Positions 24,052-32,636 of a DNA stretch of 64,000 nt are shown piece after piece (position 1 is the first letter of the stretch; the number at the start of each line of letters is the position of its first letter). Below the pieces are notes generated by a model. That model saw nothing but the letters and a program-made list of their open reading frames with translations, was not told the DNA's origin and ran no database searches. Source of the stretch: Betaproteobacteria bacterium (GTDB lineage Bacteria; Pseudomonadota; Gammaproteobacteria; Burkholderiales; SG8-39); contig SCTY01000003.1 in NCBI GenBank assembly GCA_004297625.1, forward strand, positions 496,001-560,000, written 5' to 3'. The translations under genes and the position numbers were made by a program.

Positions 24052-25445
24052 TGCGGCTGATCCCGGCCTCGCTCTTCGGGCGCACGCTGCTGATCCTCGC
24101 CGCAGGCCTGTTCCTCGCGCAGGCCGCGAGCGTGGCCATGAATCTTCTCGACCGCGGCAGCTCGGTCTATCGCCTTGCCGCCTACCAGATCGCGGCGCGC
24201 ATTGCGCAGACCGCGCGCATTCTCGACCGTCTGCCGCCCGAGGAGCGCCGCCTCGTCGTCGAAGAGCTCGACGGCCGCCATCTGCGCGTGGCGTTGAGCC
24301 GCGAAGCAGTTTCGGTCGCGGGCGGCTACGAGGAGCACGACCGCTACGAGAAGGCCTTCGCCGAGTCGCTGCAGCGCCAGCTCGGCGCGCCGTGGCCCGT
24401 GAACGTCGACATCGCTCCGCTACCGCGCTCCCGCCGCGCGCCCGGCGACGGAACCGTCGCGACGCCTTTCGAGGTGTGGGTCGCGCGGCATTTCTACTTT
24501 CTCCTGCCCGGCGCCTTCTCGCTCGTCGCGCAGGTGCGCTTGGAGGACGGCAGCTTCGCGGTGTTCTACGCCGCGATCCCGCAGGAGCCGCTGAGCAGGC
24601 TGGAATCGCTGGTGCCGCGCCTGCTGCTGCTCGTGGTCATTTGCTTTGCGCTCGCCGCAGCACTGGTACGGATGACGACGCGCTCGCTCGGCGAGCTGGC
24701 GCGCGCAGCCGACACGCTCGGCGAGAACCTGGAAGGCCCGCCGCTCGCCGAGCGCGACCCGAGCGAGATCCGGCGCGTCATCGCCGCGTACAACCGGATG
24801 CTCGCGCGCGTGCGCGCGCAACTCGCGGAGCGCGCGTGGCTGCTCGGCGCGATCTCGCACGACCTGCAGACCCCGATCACCCGGATGCGTCTGCGCTGCG
24901 AGACGCTTTCCGACGCGCACGCGCGCGCCAAGATGGAGCGGGACCTGAACGAGATGGCCGCAATGGTCGGCTCCACGCTGGAGTTCTTCCGCGCACTGGG
25001 CAGCGAGACGCGCCGCCGGCCGGTCGACGTACGCGCCTTAGTGGAGACCGTATGCGAGGACCGGCGCGAGTCGGGCGAGAGCGTAACTCTCAACGGCGCG
25101 CCGCACGCGCGCTATCACGCCGATCCGCAGTCGCTGCGCCGCTGCATCGAGAACCTGGTGGGCAACGCGGTACGCTACGGCGGGGCGGCGGAGATCGGTA
25201 TCGAGGACGATGCGAAGCAGCTTCGCATCTCGGTTCGCGACTGCGGCCCCGGCATCCCGGAAGAGCAGCTCGAGCGCGTCTTCGAACCGTATTACCGAGT
25301 GGAGGCATCGCGCAATCGCGCGAGCGGCGGCACGGGCCTCGGCCTCAGCATCGCCCGCAACATCGCCCGATGGCACGGCGGCGACATCCGGCTCTGTAAC
25401 GCACCGGGCGGCGGGCTGATCGCCGAGCTTACGCTGCCGCGCTAG
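24051..25445 (+). CDS. Sensor histidine kinase (EnvZ-like)
   Basis: The 464-residue protein has two membrane helices (about residues 10-30 and 184-205) enclosing a periplasmic domain of some 150 residues, then a HAMP region. The dimerisation/phosphoacceptor helix follows with 'LLGAISHDLQTPITRMRLR' (histidine near 269), and then the ATPase domain with N-box 'IENLVGNAVRYGG', G1 'VRDCGPGIPEEQL' and G2 'GGTGLGLSIARN'. The H-box with 'DLQTPITRMRLR' is typical of the EnvZ/OmpR branch. It overlaps the regulator gene by one base. The signal sensed is unknown. It is convergent with the RES toxin gene. Confidence 0.93.
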   Translation: MRLIPASLFGRTLLILAAGLFLAQAASVAMNLLDRGSSVYRLAAYQIAARIAQTARILDRLPPEERRLVVEELDGRHLRVALSREAVSVAGGYEEHDRYEKAFAESLQRQLGAPWPVNVDIAPLPRSRRAPGDGTVATPFEVWVARHFYFLLPGAFSLVAQVRLEDGSFAVFYAAIPQEPLSRLESLVPRLLLLVVICFALAAALVRMTTRSLGELARAADTLGENLEGPPLAERDPSEIRRVIAAYNRMLARVRAQLAERAWLLGAISHDLQTPITRMRLRCETLSDAHARAKMERDLNEMAAMVGSTLEFFRALGSETRRRPVDVRALVETVCEDRRESGESVTLNGAPHARYHADPQSLRRCIENLVGNAVRYGGAAEIGIEDDAKQLRISVRDCGPGIPEEQLERVFEPYYRVEASRNRASGGTGLGLSIARNIARWHGGDIRLCNAPGGGLIAELTLPR

Positions 25446-25446
25446 C

Positions 25447-26145
25447 TCAGGCGAGCGCGCTTGGCCGGATCTCGAGCCATGCGCTGCCCGGCGTGCGCTC
25501 CACCGTGACTGCGTCGACGGACGGGCTCATGCGGTAGGTGAGAAAGCAAAGGTCGCGCACATCGCGCAGGACCTCTGGCCGAAAAACCGCCGCCGCCGTG
25601 CCGCTCGAGCGCGCGCTGCGGGAAAGCAACCCGCTTTGCCCGCGCTGCGAGAGGAAGCGGCCGACCTGCCAGGTGAAGCTGTAGTCCCGGCGATCGGTGA
25701 GCCGGGGTTCCGATACGTCGCGCAAGTCGATGAGCACCGCGTCGCAGCGCACCTGGAACACCCGGCGCTCGCCGGCGATTTCGCGCTCGAGCCCGGCGAA
25801 GCTATCCATGACGAAGCGGTGCCAGTGGTACACCGTTTCGTACACCGTCGTCTCGAGCTCGAGCGCCCCATACCATACGCCGTAATGCAGGCCGTCGGAG
25901 TAGCGAGTCGCCTGCCAGTTGTGCGGCACGAACGGATAGGTGACCACCGAGCCATAGTCGAAGGGCCGGGTGATGAGCGGCGCAGCGCTCGGCGTGCGGC
26001 TGGCGCTCTCGGCGGCGATCGCTGCCGCGCGGTCCGAGGCGTCGGCAGAGAGGTCATCGAAGAGATCCTGCGAGACGCGGATACCCTTGATGTTGCGCGC
26101 GAGGTCGCCGTCGAACACCGCGGCCTTGCGGATCAGCGCCTCCAA
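25447..26145 (-). CDS. RES-domain NAD+ phosphorylase toxin
   Basis: The 232-residue protein has the RES domain at about residues 75-215, with the Arg-Glu-Ser pattern visible in 'QATRYSDGLHYGVWYGALELETTVYETVYHW' and later 'GQSGLLSRSARSSGTAAAVFRPEVL'. RES toxins of the Xre-RES type II systems degrade NAD+ by phosphorolysis or hydrolysis and stop growth. The gene follows the Xre/MbcA antitoxin gene with a one-base gap, in the usual antitoxin-first order. The N-terminal 60 residues before the domain are longer than in the smallest RES toxins. The frame is intact, so the system may be active. Confidence 0.9.
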   Translation of the reverse strand: MEALIRKAAVFDGDLARNIKGIRVSQDLFDDLSADASDRAAAIAAESASRTPSAAPLITRPFDYGSVVTYPFVPHNWQATRYSDGLHYGVWYGALELETTVYETVYHWHRFVMDSFAGLEREIAGERRVFQVRCDAVLIDLRDVSEPRLTDRRDYSFTWQVGRFLSQRGQSGLLSRSARSSGTAAAVFRPEVLRDVRDLCFLTYRMSPSVDAVTVERTPGSAWLEIRPSALA

Positions 26146-26146
26146 G

Positions 26147-26551
26147 CTAGCGGCCGCGCTCGAAATCCAGGTAGCGCCGCACCGCGAGGATGCCCTCGTA
26201 GCCGTAGCGCTTCATCACCTCGAGCGGCGTCGCGCCGCCGAAGCGGCGGTTCGGCGCGCTCACCCAGCGGTAGGCGAGATCGCGGTCGTGCGGGAAGAGG
26301 ATGCGCAGCGCCTTGTGAATGCCGAGCAGGTGCCCGGCGCGCGCGAGAAGGTCCGCATTGTCGGCGAGCGGCTCGCCGCGCCGGTAGCGCGCAACCGTCG
26401 AGCGTGACTGCGCAGACAAGCCGAGAAGCGCCGCCTGGTCGGTCGCCGAAAGCTCCCAGTGCGCGAAAAGCTCGACCAGCATGCGGGCGAGCCTCTCTCT
26501 GCTGTCCCTGGAGCGGAGATCGACTTGCGCGCTTGCTTCGGGCAATGCCAT
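26147..26551 (-). CDS. Xre/MbcA/ParS-family antitoxin (DUF2384)
   Basis: This 134-residue antitoxin has an N-terminal Xre-like helix-turn-helix ('ATDQAALLGLSAQSRSTVARYRRGE', about residues 36-60). The C-terminal DUF2384 toxin-binding region contains 'RILFPHDRDLAYRWVSAPNRRFGGATPLEVMKRYG' at about 83-118. It would bind and neutralise the RES toxin encoded one base downstream and repress their shared promoter. The start ATG at 26551 faces the HTH-aminotransferase gene across 87 bases. An inverted repeat GTACG (26562-26566) / CGTAC (26582-26586) just upstream could be its operator. Confidence 0.9.
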   Translation of the reverse strand: MALPEASAQVDLRSRDSRERLARMLVELFAHWELSATDQAALLGLSAQSRSTVARYRRGEPLADNADLLARAGHLLGIHKALRILFPHDRDLAYRWVSAPNRRFGGATPLEVMKRYGYEGILAVRRYLDFERGR

Positions 26552-26603
26552 GTAGTTAATGGTACGCCAGACGTATAAGCTCGTACAATCGGCCCTAAGG
26601 TTT

Positions 26604-26622
26604 TGTCAAGTCGCCCTTGACA
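26604..26622. promoter_or_regulatory. Inverted repeat TGTCAAG-N5-CTTGACA, putative operator
   Basis: Perfect 7-base arms (26604-26610 and 26616-26622) are separated by TCGCC. Each arm contains TTGACA, a consensus -35 hexamer, on one of the two strands, so one dimer bound here could cover both divergent promoters. It lies 16 bases before the GTG of the HTH-aminotransferase frame. Candidate binders are the HTH segment of that protein or the Xre antitoxin. Confidence 0.45.
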
Positions 26623-26638
26623 TGCTAGCCTTACGGCC

Positions 26639-28138
26639 GTGAATTGCGTGGAGCGACTGGTCGAGATATTTGGCACCCAGGCCGATGTCGCGCGCGCCTT
26701 TCAGCTCGATCGCGCGGTCGTGCACCACTGGATCAAGACCGGCTATGTGCCGGCGCGCTGGGCCGGCGAGGTCGAGCGCGTCACCCAGGGGCGCATCCAC
26801 GCGATGGAGATCATCCACGAGGCCAGCGTGAAGAACCCGGTGCGCGTGAAATCGCGCCCGGAAGACGCGCCGTTCGGCATTTATCCAGAAAGCGATCCCA
26901 TGACCCAGTTCGCCCCCACGAAGCGCATCCAATCCTTCCACCCGCCGCAGCGCACGCTGATGGGTCCGGGACCGACCGAGATTCACCCCCGGGTGCTCAC
27001 CACGATGAGCCAGCCGGCAATCGGCTACCTCGACCCGGTGTTCGTCGAGATGATGGAAGAGCTGAAGTCGCTGCTGCGCTATGCGTACCAGACGAAAAAC
27101 CCGCTCACCTTCCCGCTGTCGGGCCCGGGCTCGGTCGGCATGGAGTACTGCTTCGTCAACATGGTCGCGCCGGGCGACAAGGCGATCATCTGCCAGAACG
27201 GCGTCTTCGGCGGCAGGATGCTCGAGAACGCCGTGCGCTGCGGCGGCGTGCCGGTCGTCATCGAGGACAAGTGGGGCGAGCCGATCGATCCGCAGAAGCT
27301 CGAGGACGCGCTGAAGAAGAACCCCGACGCGAAAGTCGTCGCCTTCGTGCATGCCGAGACGTCGACCGGCTGCCAGTCCGACGCGAAGCTCCTCACGCAG
27401 ATCGCGCATAAGCACGGCGCGCTGGTAATCGTGGATGCCGTCACGTCGCTCGGCGGCTCGCCCGTCAAGGTCGACGAATGGGACATCGACGCCATCTATT
27501 CGGCGAGCCAGAAATGCCTCTCCTGCACCCCGGGCCTCTCGCCGGTGTCGTTCTCCGAGCGCGTGGTCGAGCACGTGAAGAAGAGAAAAGACAAGATCCA
27601 CAGCTGGTTCATGGACATGAACCTGCTGCTCGGCTACTGGAACGCGGGCACGCGCACCTATCATCACACCGCGCCCACGAATGCGCTGTTCGCCCTGCAC
27701 GAGGCGCTGCTCCTCATCCGCGAAGAAGGGCTGGAGAATTCCTGGGCGCGCCATATGCGCCATCACTTCGCGCTGAAAGCCGGCCTGGAAGCGATGGGCC
27801 TCAAGTTCCTGGTGAAGGAGCAGTACCAGCTGCCGCAGATGAATGCGGTGCTCTGCCCTGAGCGCGTAAACGAGGAAGAGGTGCGCCGCAGGCTCCTCGC
27901 CGACTTCGGTCTGGAGATCGGCGCGGGCCTCGGGCCCTTGAAGGGCAAGATCTGGCGCTTCGGCCTGATGGGCTATTCGTGCCGCCCGGACAACGTGATG
28001 CTGTGCCTCTCGGCGCTCGGCTCGGTGCTCGCCGACATGGGATTGCCGGTGCACGTCGGGGACGCGGAGGCCGCCGCGCATGGCGCGTACGCCCAGATGC
28101 ACGTCAAGGACGCGCAGCGCAAGAAGCGCGCCGCCTAA
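26639..28138 (+). CDS. AGXT-type aminotransferase with N-terminal helix-turn-helix segment
   Basis: The frame opens with GTG at 26639 and runs 499 codons. Residues 1-65 look like a YdaS/Cro-type HTH ('VEIFGTQADVARAFQLDRAVVHHWIKTGYVPARWAGEVERVT'). From Met88 (26900) the rest is a complete class V aminotransferase with 'RTLMGPGPTEIHPRVLTTM', 'LPLSGPGSVGMEYC'-like text, the PLP lysine in 'YSASQKCLSCTPGLSPVSF' near residue 295, and 'GLGPLKGKIWRFGLMGYS'. The HTH part either makes this a DNA-binding aminotransferase fusion or is a separate upstream reading without its own stop. The ATG at 26900 has only a weak AGAAAG in front. Likely activity is alanine/serine-glyoxylate or ureidoglycine-glyoxylate transamination. 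Confidence 0.8.
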   Translation: MNCVERLVEIFGTQADVARAFQLDRAVVHHWIKTGYVPARWAGEVERVTQGRIHAMEIIHEASVKNPVRVKSRPEDAPFGIYPESDPMTQFAPTKRIQSFHPPQRTLMGPGPTEIHPRVLTTMSQPAIGYLDPVFVEMMEELKSLLRYAYQTKNPLTFPLSGPGSVGMEYCFVNMVAPGDKAIICQNGVFGGRMLENAVRCGGVPVVIEDKWGEPIDPQKLEDALKKNPDAKVVAFVHAETSTGCQSDAKLLTQIAHKHGALVIVDAVTSLGGSPVKVDEWDIDAIYSASQKCLSCTPGLSPVSFSERVVEHVKKRKDKIHSWFMDMNLLLGYWNAGTRTYHHTAPTNALFALHEALLLIREEGLENSWARHMRHHFALKAGLEAMGLKFLVKEQYQLPQMNAVLCPERVNEEEVRRRLLADFGLEIGAGLGPLKGKIWRFGLMGYSCRPDNVMLCLSALGSVLADMGLPVHVGDAEAAAHGAYAQMHVKDAQRKKRAA

Positions 28139-28139
28139 A

Positions 28140-28171
28140 ATCGGGGTCAGAGCATTTGCTCTGCCCCCGAT
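28140..28171. repeat. 14-bp-arm hairpin after the aminotransferase gene
   Basis: ATCGGGGTCAGAGC (28140-28153) and GCTCTGCCCCCGAT (28158-28171) pair with a single mismatch around ATTT, starting right after the stop codon. There is only a short T run downstream (CGTTTA), so it is a weak terminator at best. The GGGGTCAGAGC core resembles REP-type elements seen beside REP-associated transposases in related genomes, from memory. Confidence 0.6.
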
Positions 28172-28189
28172 CGTTTACCCCAATCGTTT

Positions 28190-29039
28190 ATGGATACGCT
28201 GACGCACGCGCTGTCGGGCGCGCTGCTCGCGCGCGCCGCGGCGCCGAAGGGCTTGCCGCCGCGCTCGATTCCGCGGTGGGTGGCCGCAGGCTTCTTTGCT
28301 CGGCGTGAGCGCGCTCGCCCTCGCGGCCCACATCGCGGGCGACGTCATCACGAGCTTCGGCACGATGATATTTGCGCCGCTCTCGGACTGGCGCGCGGCG
28401 ATCGGCACCACGTTCATCATCGATCCCTGGTTCACCGGCATCCTCGTTGCCGGCCTGCTCGCCTCGGCCTTCTTCTACCGCTCGCGCTGGCCGGCGGTTG
28501 CCGCAAGCGCGCTCGTGGCGGGCTACGTCGGCTTTCAATACGTGCAGAAAGAAAAGGCGCTCGATATCGGCGCGCAGTACGTTCTGGAGCACGGCCTGAG
28601 CGGCGCCAAGGTCAGCGTCCAGCCGAGGCCGGTATCGCCGTTCAACTGGACCGTGTTCGTGAGCGACGAGCAGGCGCATCGCTACGCTCACGTCAACCTC
28701 GTGCGCAGCGAGGCTCGCAGCTACGGGCCGGGCGACGGGTTCATCGCGAAGATCGACTCGCCTTACAGGCCGGTCGCGCAGGCGTTCTGGGTGAGGAGCA
28801 CGCGCTTCGGCCAGCCGCCCCTCGACGCCCTGGCGCGCGACGCGTGGCAATCACCGGCGCTCGCCTTCTTCCGCTGGTTCGCCGACGTCCCGGCTTTCGA
28901 CGGCGTTACCGAGGGTTCGACGTGCGTGGGGTTCGTCGACCTGCGTTTTCTGACACCGGGACGCGATGTGATGCCGTTTCGCTTCGCCGCCTGCCGCGAC
29001 GCGCCGTGCGCACCCTGGCGCCTCAGTAGTTCTCCCTGA
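28190..29039 (+). pseudogene. YdjM-family membrane metal-dependent hydrolase, internal deletion and frameshift
   Basis: The N-terminus 'MDTLTHALSGALLARAAAPKG' at 28190 is the exact family start. After about 36 codons ('RWVAAGFF', near 28295) the frame is lost. The rest of the family sequence continues in another frame from 28296: 'GVSALALAAHIAGDVITSFG', 'APLSDWRAAIGTTFIIDPWFTG', then 'SPFNWTVFVSDEQ' and 'CVGFVDLRFLTPGRDVMPFRF' to 29039. About 80 residues that should lie at the junction, including the His-rich 'HHRGxTHS' metal site as I recall it, are missing. A single deletion of a non-multiple of three explains both facts. The gene is therefore almost certainly dead. It overlaps the end of the DUF6701 gene by 17 bases. 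Confidence 0.8.
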
Positions 29040-31704
29040 AGTAGATGAATTGCTTCGGCTGGTTGCCGAAAAGCCCGAAGGCCGCGCGCGAGCGCGGGTC
29101 GGCCGTGTAGGTCGGCACCGCCCAGTTGCCTTTCAGGTAGGACTTACCCTCGGCCGTGAGGTTGACGCTCAGCGTCACCGCGCCGGCGGAAGCCGGCAGC
29201 GGATTGGGCTTCGTCAACGCAAGAGTTCCAATGCCGGCGGCGAATGCGCCGCCGAGACTGATGTTCGCGCTCGCCATGTTGGTCGCGTCGATGCCGCCGT
29301 AGTAGTCGCCGAGCGCGAGATTCGCCGCCGCCAGCGAGGTGCAGTTGTCAGCGGCATTCACCTGGAACGCGGTGCCGGCCCAATACTGGACCTGGAGCGG
29401 AATAGGCAGATCGAGCTTTTCGCTCCCCACCGCGTTTTCCAGGCGCAGGCGGCCGAAGCGCAATGCCGTCGCCGAGCCGACTTGCCCGTGTTCGTTCGTC
29501 GCGTCGTTGTCGACGTCGAGGTCGAACGCCGGCAGGGTGACGCTGTCCGGGTCGGCCGGCGCGATGCCGATTTTCACGGATGCGAATGGACCGTCGGGAT
29601 TCGCCGCTCGCGCGATAGCGATGGGCGCCGCGATCGTCGCCTGGCCGGCGCTCCAGGTGGCCGCGATTGCCGGAACGAGGGAGAGATCGAGCCTCGCGGT
29701 AAGCGGTGTCGGTGCCGTCGAATCGATGGCGCCGAAATTGTAGGAAGCAGCGTTGTTCAACGCGAGCGCGGCGAGCGTGCCGGTGTAGTTCTGCGTGAGC
29801 GTGCCCGCGAAGGACTCTGCCCTGAGCGTGAAAGACAGATCCATGCGCTCGCCGAGGTAGGTGAAGGAGGAGGCGGCGCACGCGGCGATATCCGAGCGCG
29901 GGACGATCGCTGCGCCGGCGGCGACGGCGAAATGGTCCGGCACGAAGCGCCCTACGGTAATCGGCGCCGCGGAGCGGATGTAGCGGGTGGCGCTCGGCGT
30001 GCCGTCGCCGTTGTCCACGCTGGAAAACGTCTGGTCCTCGAGGGCGAGATCGAAGGAGCCCGCCTCGCTATAGCTCGCCGTGGTGGTGCTGAGCGCACCG
30101 GCCGCTGCCGACCAGCTGCCCAATGTCAGCGTGCCAAGCGTTGCCGTGCATGCCGCGGTGCCGCTGCCGCATTGCGCGAGTACGGCGACCGGCTGGCCCG
30201 CGTCCGGGCTGTAGAGCACGGTGGCGGCGGGCACGCCGGCGCCGTTCTGCGCGATGGCGTCGATCTGGAACGGCCGGCCCGCGTTGTGCACGGTTCCCGT
30301 GCCTGGATCCGACACGTTGTTCAGGGCGCGCGCACTACCGGCGCTGGTTCGCGTCTGGTCGCGCGCCTGCAAGCTCGTGAACGACGCCGGACGGTTGGCG
30401 AACGCGTCGGACGAGCACGCCGTGATCGTGGGCGAAGCGCTCGGGTACTTCACGCGAACTCGGACGTTGCGGCGCGCTTCCGCCTCGAACTGCCCCGCGC
30501 TCAAGGCATGGCGGCCGTTGTCGCCGGCGACGAACGTCTCGTTCGCAAGCGCCTTGATGAGCGGCAGGCCCGCGCACGCACCGCCGCCCGAGTTGTCGAC
30601 GAGCTCGACCGCCACCGTGCCCGTAAAGGCGGTGGAGACGGCGTTCGAGGCATCGAGCGCGACGATGTCCACCGAGATGTTCTGCCCGGCGATCTTGGTG
30701 TAGATGCGCCCGGCGACGGCATCCGCACCCGGCTCCACGACATTGAAGTTCGCCACAGGAGGAGGACGGTCGACGCTGTACGCCTGGCCGGTAAAGCTGC
30801 CGTTGCCGGCGCCTGCGCCGCCGAGCGGATTCAAGGCGGCGTCCAGAATGGAGTCGTTGTCGGCGAGGTTGAGCCCGAGCGTGCCGGTGCCGTAGCCGGT
30901 GTCCGCGGTGACCGTGTAGCCGAGCGGGCCGCCGGTCACCAAGGTGATGGAGGACCCTGACAGTCCGGATACCGCGAGCGCAAAGTCGCTGGCGTCGACG
31001 CCGGTCACATCTTCGCTGAAGGTCACGGTCCAGCTCACGCTCGCGGCGGATGTCGGGTCTGGGTCCGCGCGCACGATCGACACCACTGTGGGCGGCGTGG
31101 TGTCCGGCGTGTAATCCACCGTGATGCTCACCACGTCGACGCTGAGAGTGAAAGTTCCGCCGCCGCCGCTATTCTTCAGCGCAGCGAACGCCGCGCCGAA
31201 ATTCGCGGCGTTGATGTCGGTCGTGGTCCACGCCAATCCCCAGAGATCGGTCGCGCCGCCATGAGCTTCCGTGACATCCGCAGTCGTGTAAGTAGTGGCA
31301 GTCGAGCGGTCTGCGGTGCCGATGACCCCGCCCTGGACGATGCGCACCGCGGCGTCGCCCGCGCCGCCCGCGCCAGCGCTCGAGCTGCGCCGCTCGATGT
31401 CTACCGTGATGCCGTTGATCGTCGCATTCGGCGGCAGCGTGAATCCATAGCCGGTGCACTCGAGATAGCGCGTCGTCGTGCCGGCTCCAGCGACCGCGGC
31501 AGTCGCGTAGCTGTTATTGCTGGTGAGCGCGTTTGCGGGGTTGGTCCAGTTGACGGTTCCGATGCTCGCGTCGACGACGCAGGACGCGGGAGTTCGTGTT
31601 TGCGTAGCGGCGTGGGCAGTTGCGGCGATCGCCGTAGCCAATACGATGCCGACGGCGGCCCATGCCCGCCGCGAGGGCTTCATTTGAGGCGCTTCCCCCT
31701 GCAT
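29023..31704 (-). CDS. MshQ-like DUF6701 surface protein
   Basis: This 893-residue exported protein has a signal peptide ('RRAWAAVGIVLATAIAATAHA'). Residues about 205-320 look like a bacterial Ig-like domain ('TPPTVVSIVRADPDPTSAASVSWTVTFSEDVTGVD'). From about 590 to the end is a DUF6701 domain: 'GRFVPDHFAVA', 'FTYLGERMDLSFTLRAES', 'RFGRLRLENAVGSEKLDLPIPLQVQYW', and the terminal 'QPKQFIYFRENY'. This is the C-terminal part of MshQ of the MSHA pilus. ATG 31704 has a GGAGG-rich site; ATG 31683 is the alternative. No other msh or type IV pilin gene is near, so it may act as a stand-alone adhesin or be paired with a distant pilus cluster. Confidence 0.82.
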   Translation of the reverse strand: MQGEAPQMKPSRRAWAAVGIVLATAIAATAHAATQTRTPASCVVDASIGTVNWTNPANALTSNNSYATAAVAGAGTTTRYLECTGYGFTLPPNATINGITVDIERRSSSAGAGGAGDAAVRIVQGGVIGTADRSTATTYTTADVTEAHGGATDLWGLAWTTTDINAANFGAAFAALKNSGGGGTFTLSVDVVSITVDYTPDTTPPTVVSIVRADPDPTSAASVSWTVTFSEDVTGVDASDFALAVSGLSGSSITLVTGGPLGYTVTADTGYGTGTLGLNLADNDSILDAALNPLGGAGAGNGSFTGQAYSVDRPPPVANFNVVEPGADAVAGRIYTKIAGQNISVDIVALDASNAVSTAFTGTVAVELVDNSGGGACAGLPLIKALANETFVAGDNGRHALSAGQFEAEARRNVRVRVKYPSASPTITACSSDAFANRPASFTSLQARDQTRTSAGSARALNNVSDPGTGTVHNAGRPFQIDAIAQNGAGVPAATVLYSPDAGQPVAVLAQCGSGTAACTATLGTLTLGSWSAAAGALSTTTASYSEAGSFDLALEDQTFSSVDNGDGTPSATRYIRSAAPITVGRFVPDHFAVAAGAAIVPRSDIAACAASSFTYLGERMDLSFTLRAESFAGTLTQNYTGTLAALALNNAASYNFGAIDSTAPTPLTARLDLSLVPAIAATWSAGQATIAAPIAIARAANPDGPFASVKIGIAPADPDSVTLPAFDLDVDNDATNEHGQVGSATALRFGRLRLENAVGSEKLDLPIPLQVQYWAGTAFQVNAADNCTSLAAANLALGDYYGGIDATNMASANISLGGAFAAGIGTLALTKPNPLPASAGAVTLSVNLTAEGKSYLKGNWAVPTYTADPRSRAAFGLFGNQPKQFIYFRENY

Positions 31705-31808
31705 GACCCCTCCCGTCGACCCATCCCTTTTTTACGAGTCTATCGCCTGCTTTGCCAGGCCGCATTGCTCGGGCGCGACGGATTCTTGCAATCCGCCCGC
31801 TCGGCGCG

Positions 31809-32636
31809 TTATCGGGGGTTGAGGGTCTTCAGGAAGCGCGCGGCCACGCTGGGCTGCCCGGCATAGGCGTCGAGCGTCGGCTGCATCTTCGCGCTCAATG
31901 CGTCGAGCCGCTCGGCGGGCGCGGGATGCGTCTTGAACATCAGCGCGAGGGCGGAGTCTTGCGCGTTCATGGCCTGGAGCGTCTGCAGCACCGCGGGCAG
32001 GCCGTAGGCGTCGTAGCCGCCGCGCGCGGCGATCACCACGCCGAGCCGGTCGGCTTCCAGCTCGTCCGACTTGTCGAGCCCGCGCGAGTAGATTTCGGTG
32101 CCCAAGCGCACGAGCTTCCCCCTCGCCTCGGAGCTCGAGTCCTTCAGCGCCAGGGAAAGCGCCTCGCCCGCGAGCTCGGCTTGCGCGCCCTTCTGGATCG
32201 CCTTCAGGTGGTGCTTCTTGAGCACGTGGCCGATCTCGTGCGCGAGAACGCCGGCAAGCTCGGCCTCGCTATGCATCTGCTGCAGCAATCCGCGGGTGAC
32301 GAAAACGTTGCCCCCGGGCGCGGCGAAGGCGTTGATTTGCGGGGCGTCGAGAACGCCGAAGCGCCACGGCAGGTCGGGGCGCTCGGTCTGCGAGGCGAGC
32401 CAGCGGCCGACGTGGTTGACGTAGCGCTGCAGGCCCGCGTCGCTCACGAGCGGCGCCGCGCCGAGCAGGCGCGCCGCCATGTCGCGGCCGATCTCGATTT
32501 CCTGCTTCTCGTCGATCTCGGTCGTGGCGCGGCCGAGCTTTTTCACGGTCTCGATGGCGCGGTTGAGATCGAAGTTGAACTGGGCGTGGGCGGGGAAGGC
32601 TGTCAATATTGTCGCAAGCAAGATAAAGCGCATCAT
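31809..32636 (-). CDS. M48-family metalloprotease, exported (BepA/LoiP-like)
   Basis: The 275-residue protein has a signal peptide ('MMRFILLATILTAFPAHA'), a zinc site HEIGH in 'LAGVLAHEIGHVLKKHH' near residue 134, and the third ligand glutamate in 'SDELEADRLGV' near 193. 'INAFAAPGGNVFVTRGLL' and 'THPAPAERLDAL' complete the M48 signature. These periplasmic proteases degrade or help assemble outer-membrane proteins. The start overlaps the SH3 gene stop by 4 bases, so it is the last gene of the chain that begins with ahcY. It lacks the C-terminal TPR region of BepA. Confidence 0.92.
   Translation of the reverse strand: MMRFILLATILTAFPAHAQFNFDLNRAIETVKKLGRATTEIDEKQEIEIGRDMAARLLGAAPLVSDAGLQRYVNHVGRWLASQTERPDLPWRFGVLDAPQINAFAAPGGNVFVTRGLLQQMHSEAELAGVLAHEIGHVLKKHHLKAIQKGAQAELAGEALSLALKDSSSEARGKLVRLGTEIYSRGLDKSDELEADRLGVVIAARGGYDAYGLPAVLQTLQAMNAQDSALALMFKTHPAPAERLDALSAKMQPTLDAYAGQPSVAARFLKTLNPR

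Noticed and set aside
26147..26638. Idea that the HTH at 26639 is a second antitoxin for the RES toxin
   Set aside because: The toxin already has a cognate DUF2384 antitoxin one base upstream, and the HTH segment lacks a stop of its own.
28140..28171. Hairpin considered as a normal rho-independent terminator
   Set aside because: The stem is strong but lacks a proper T tract on either strand, so it is listed as a repeat instead.
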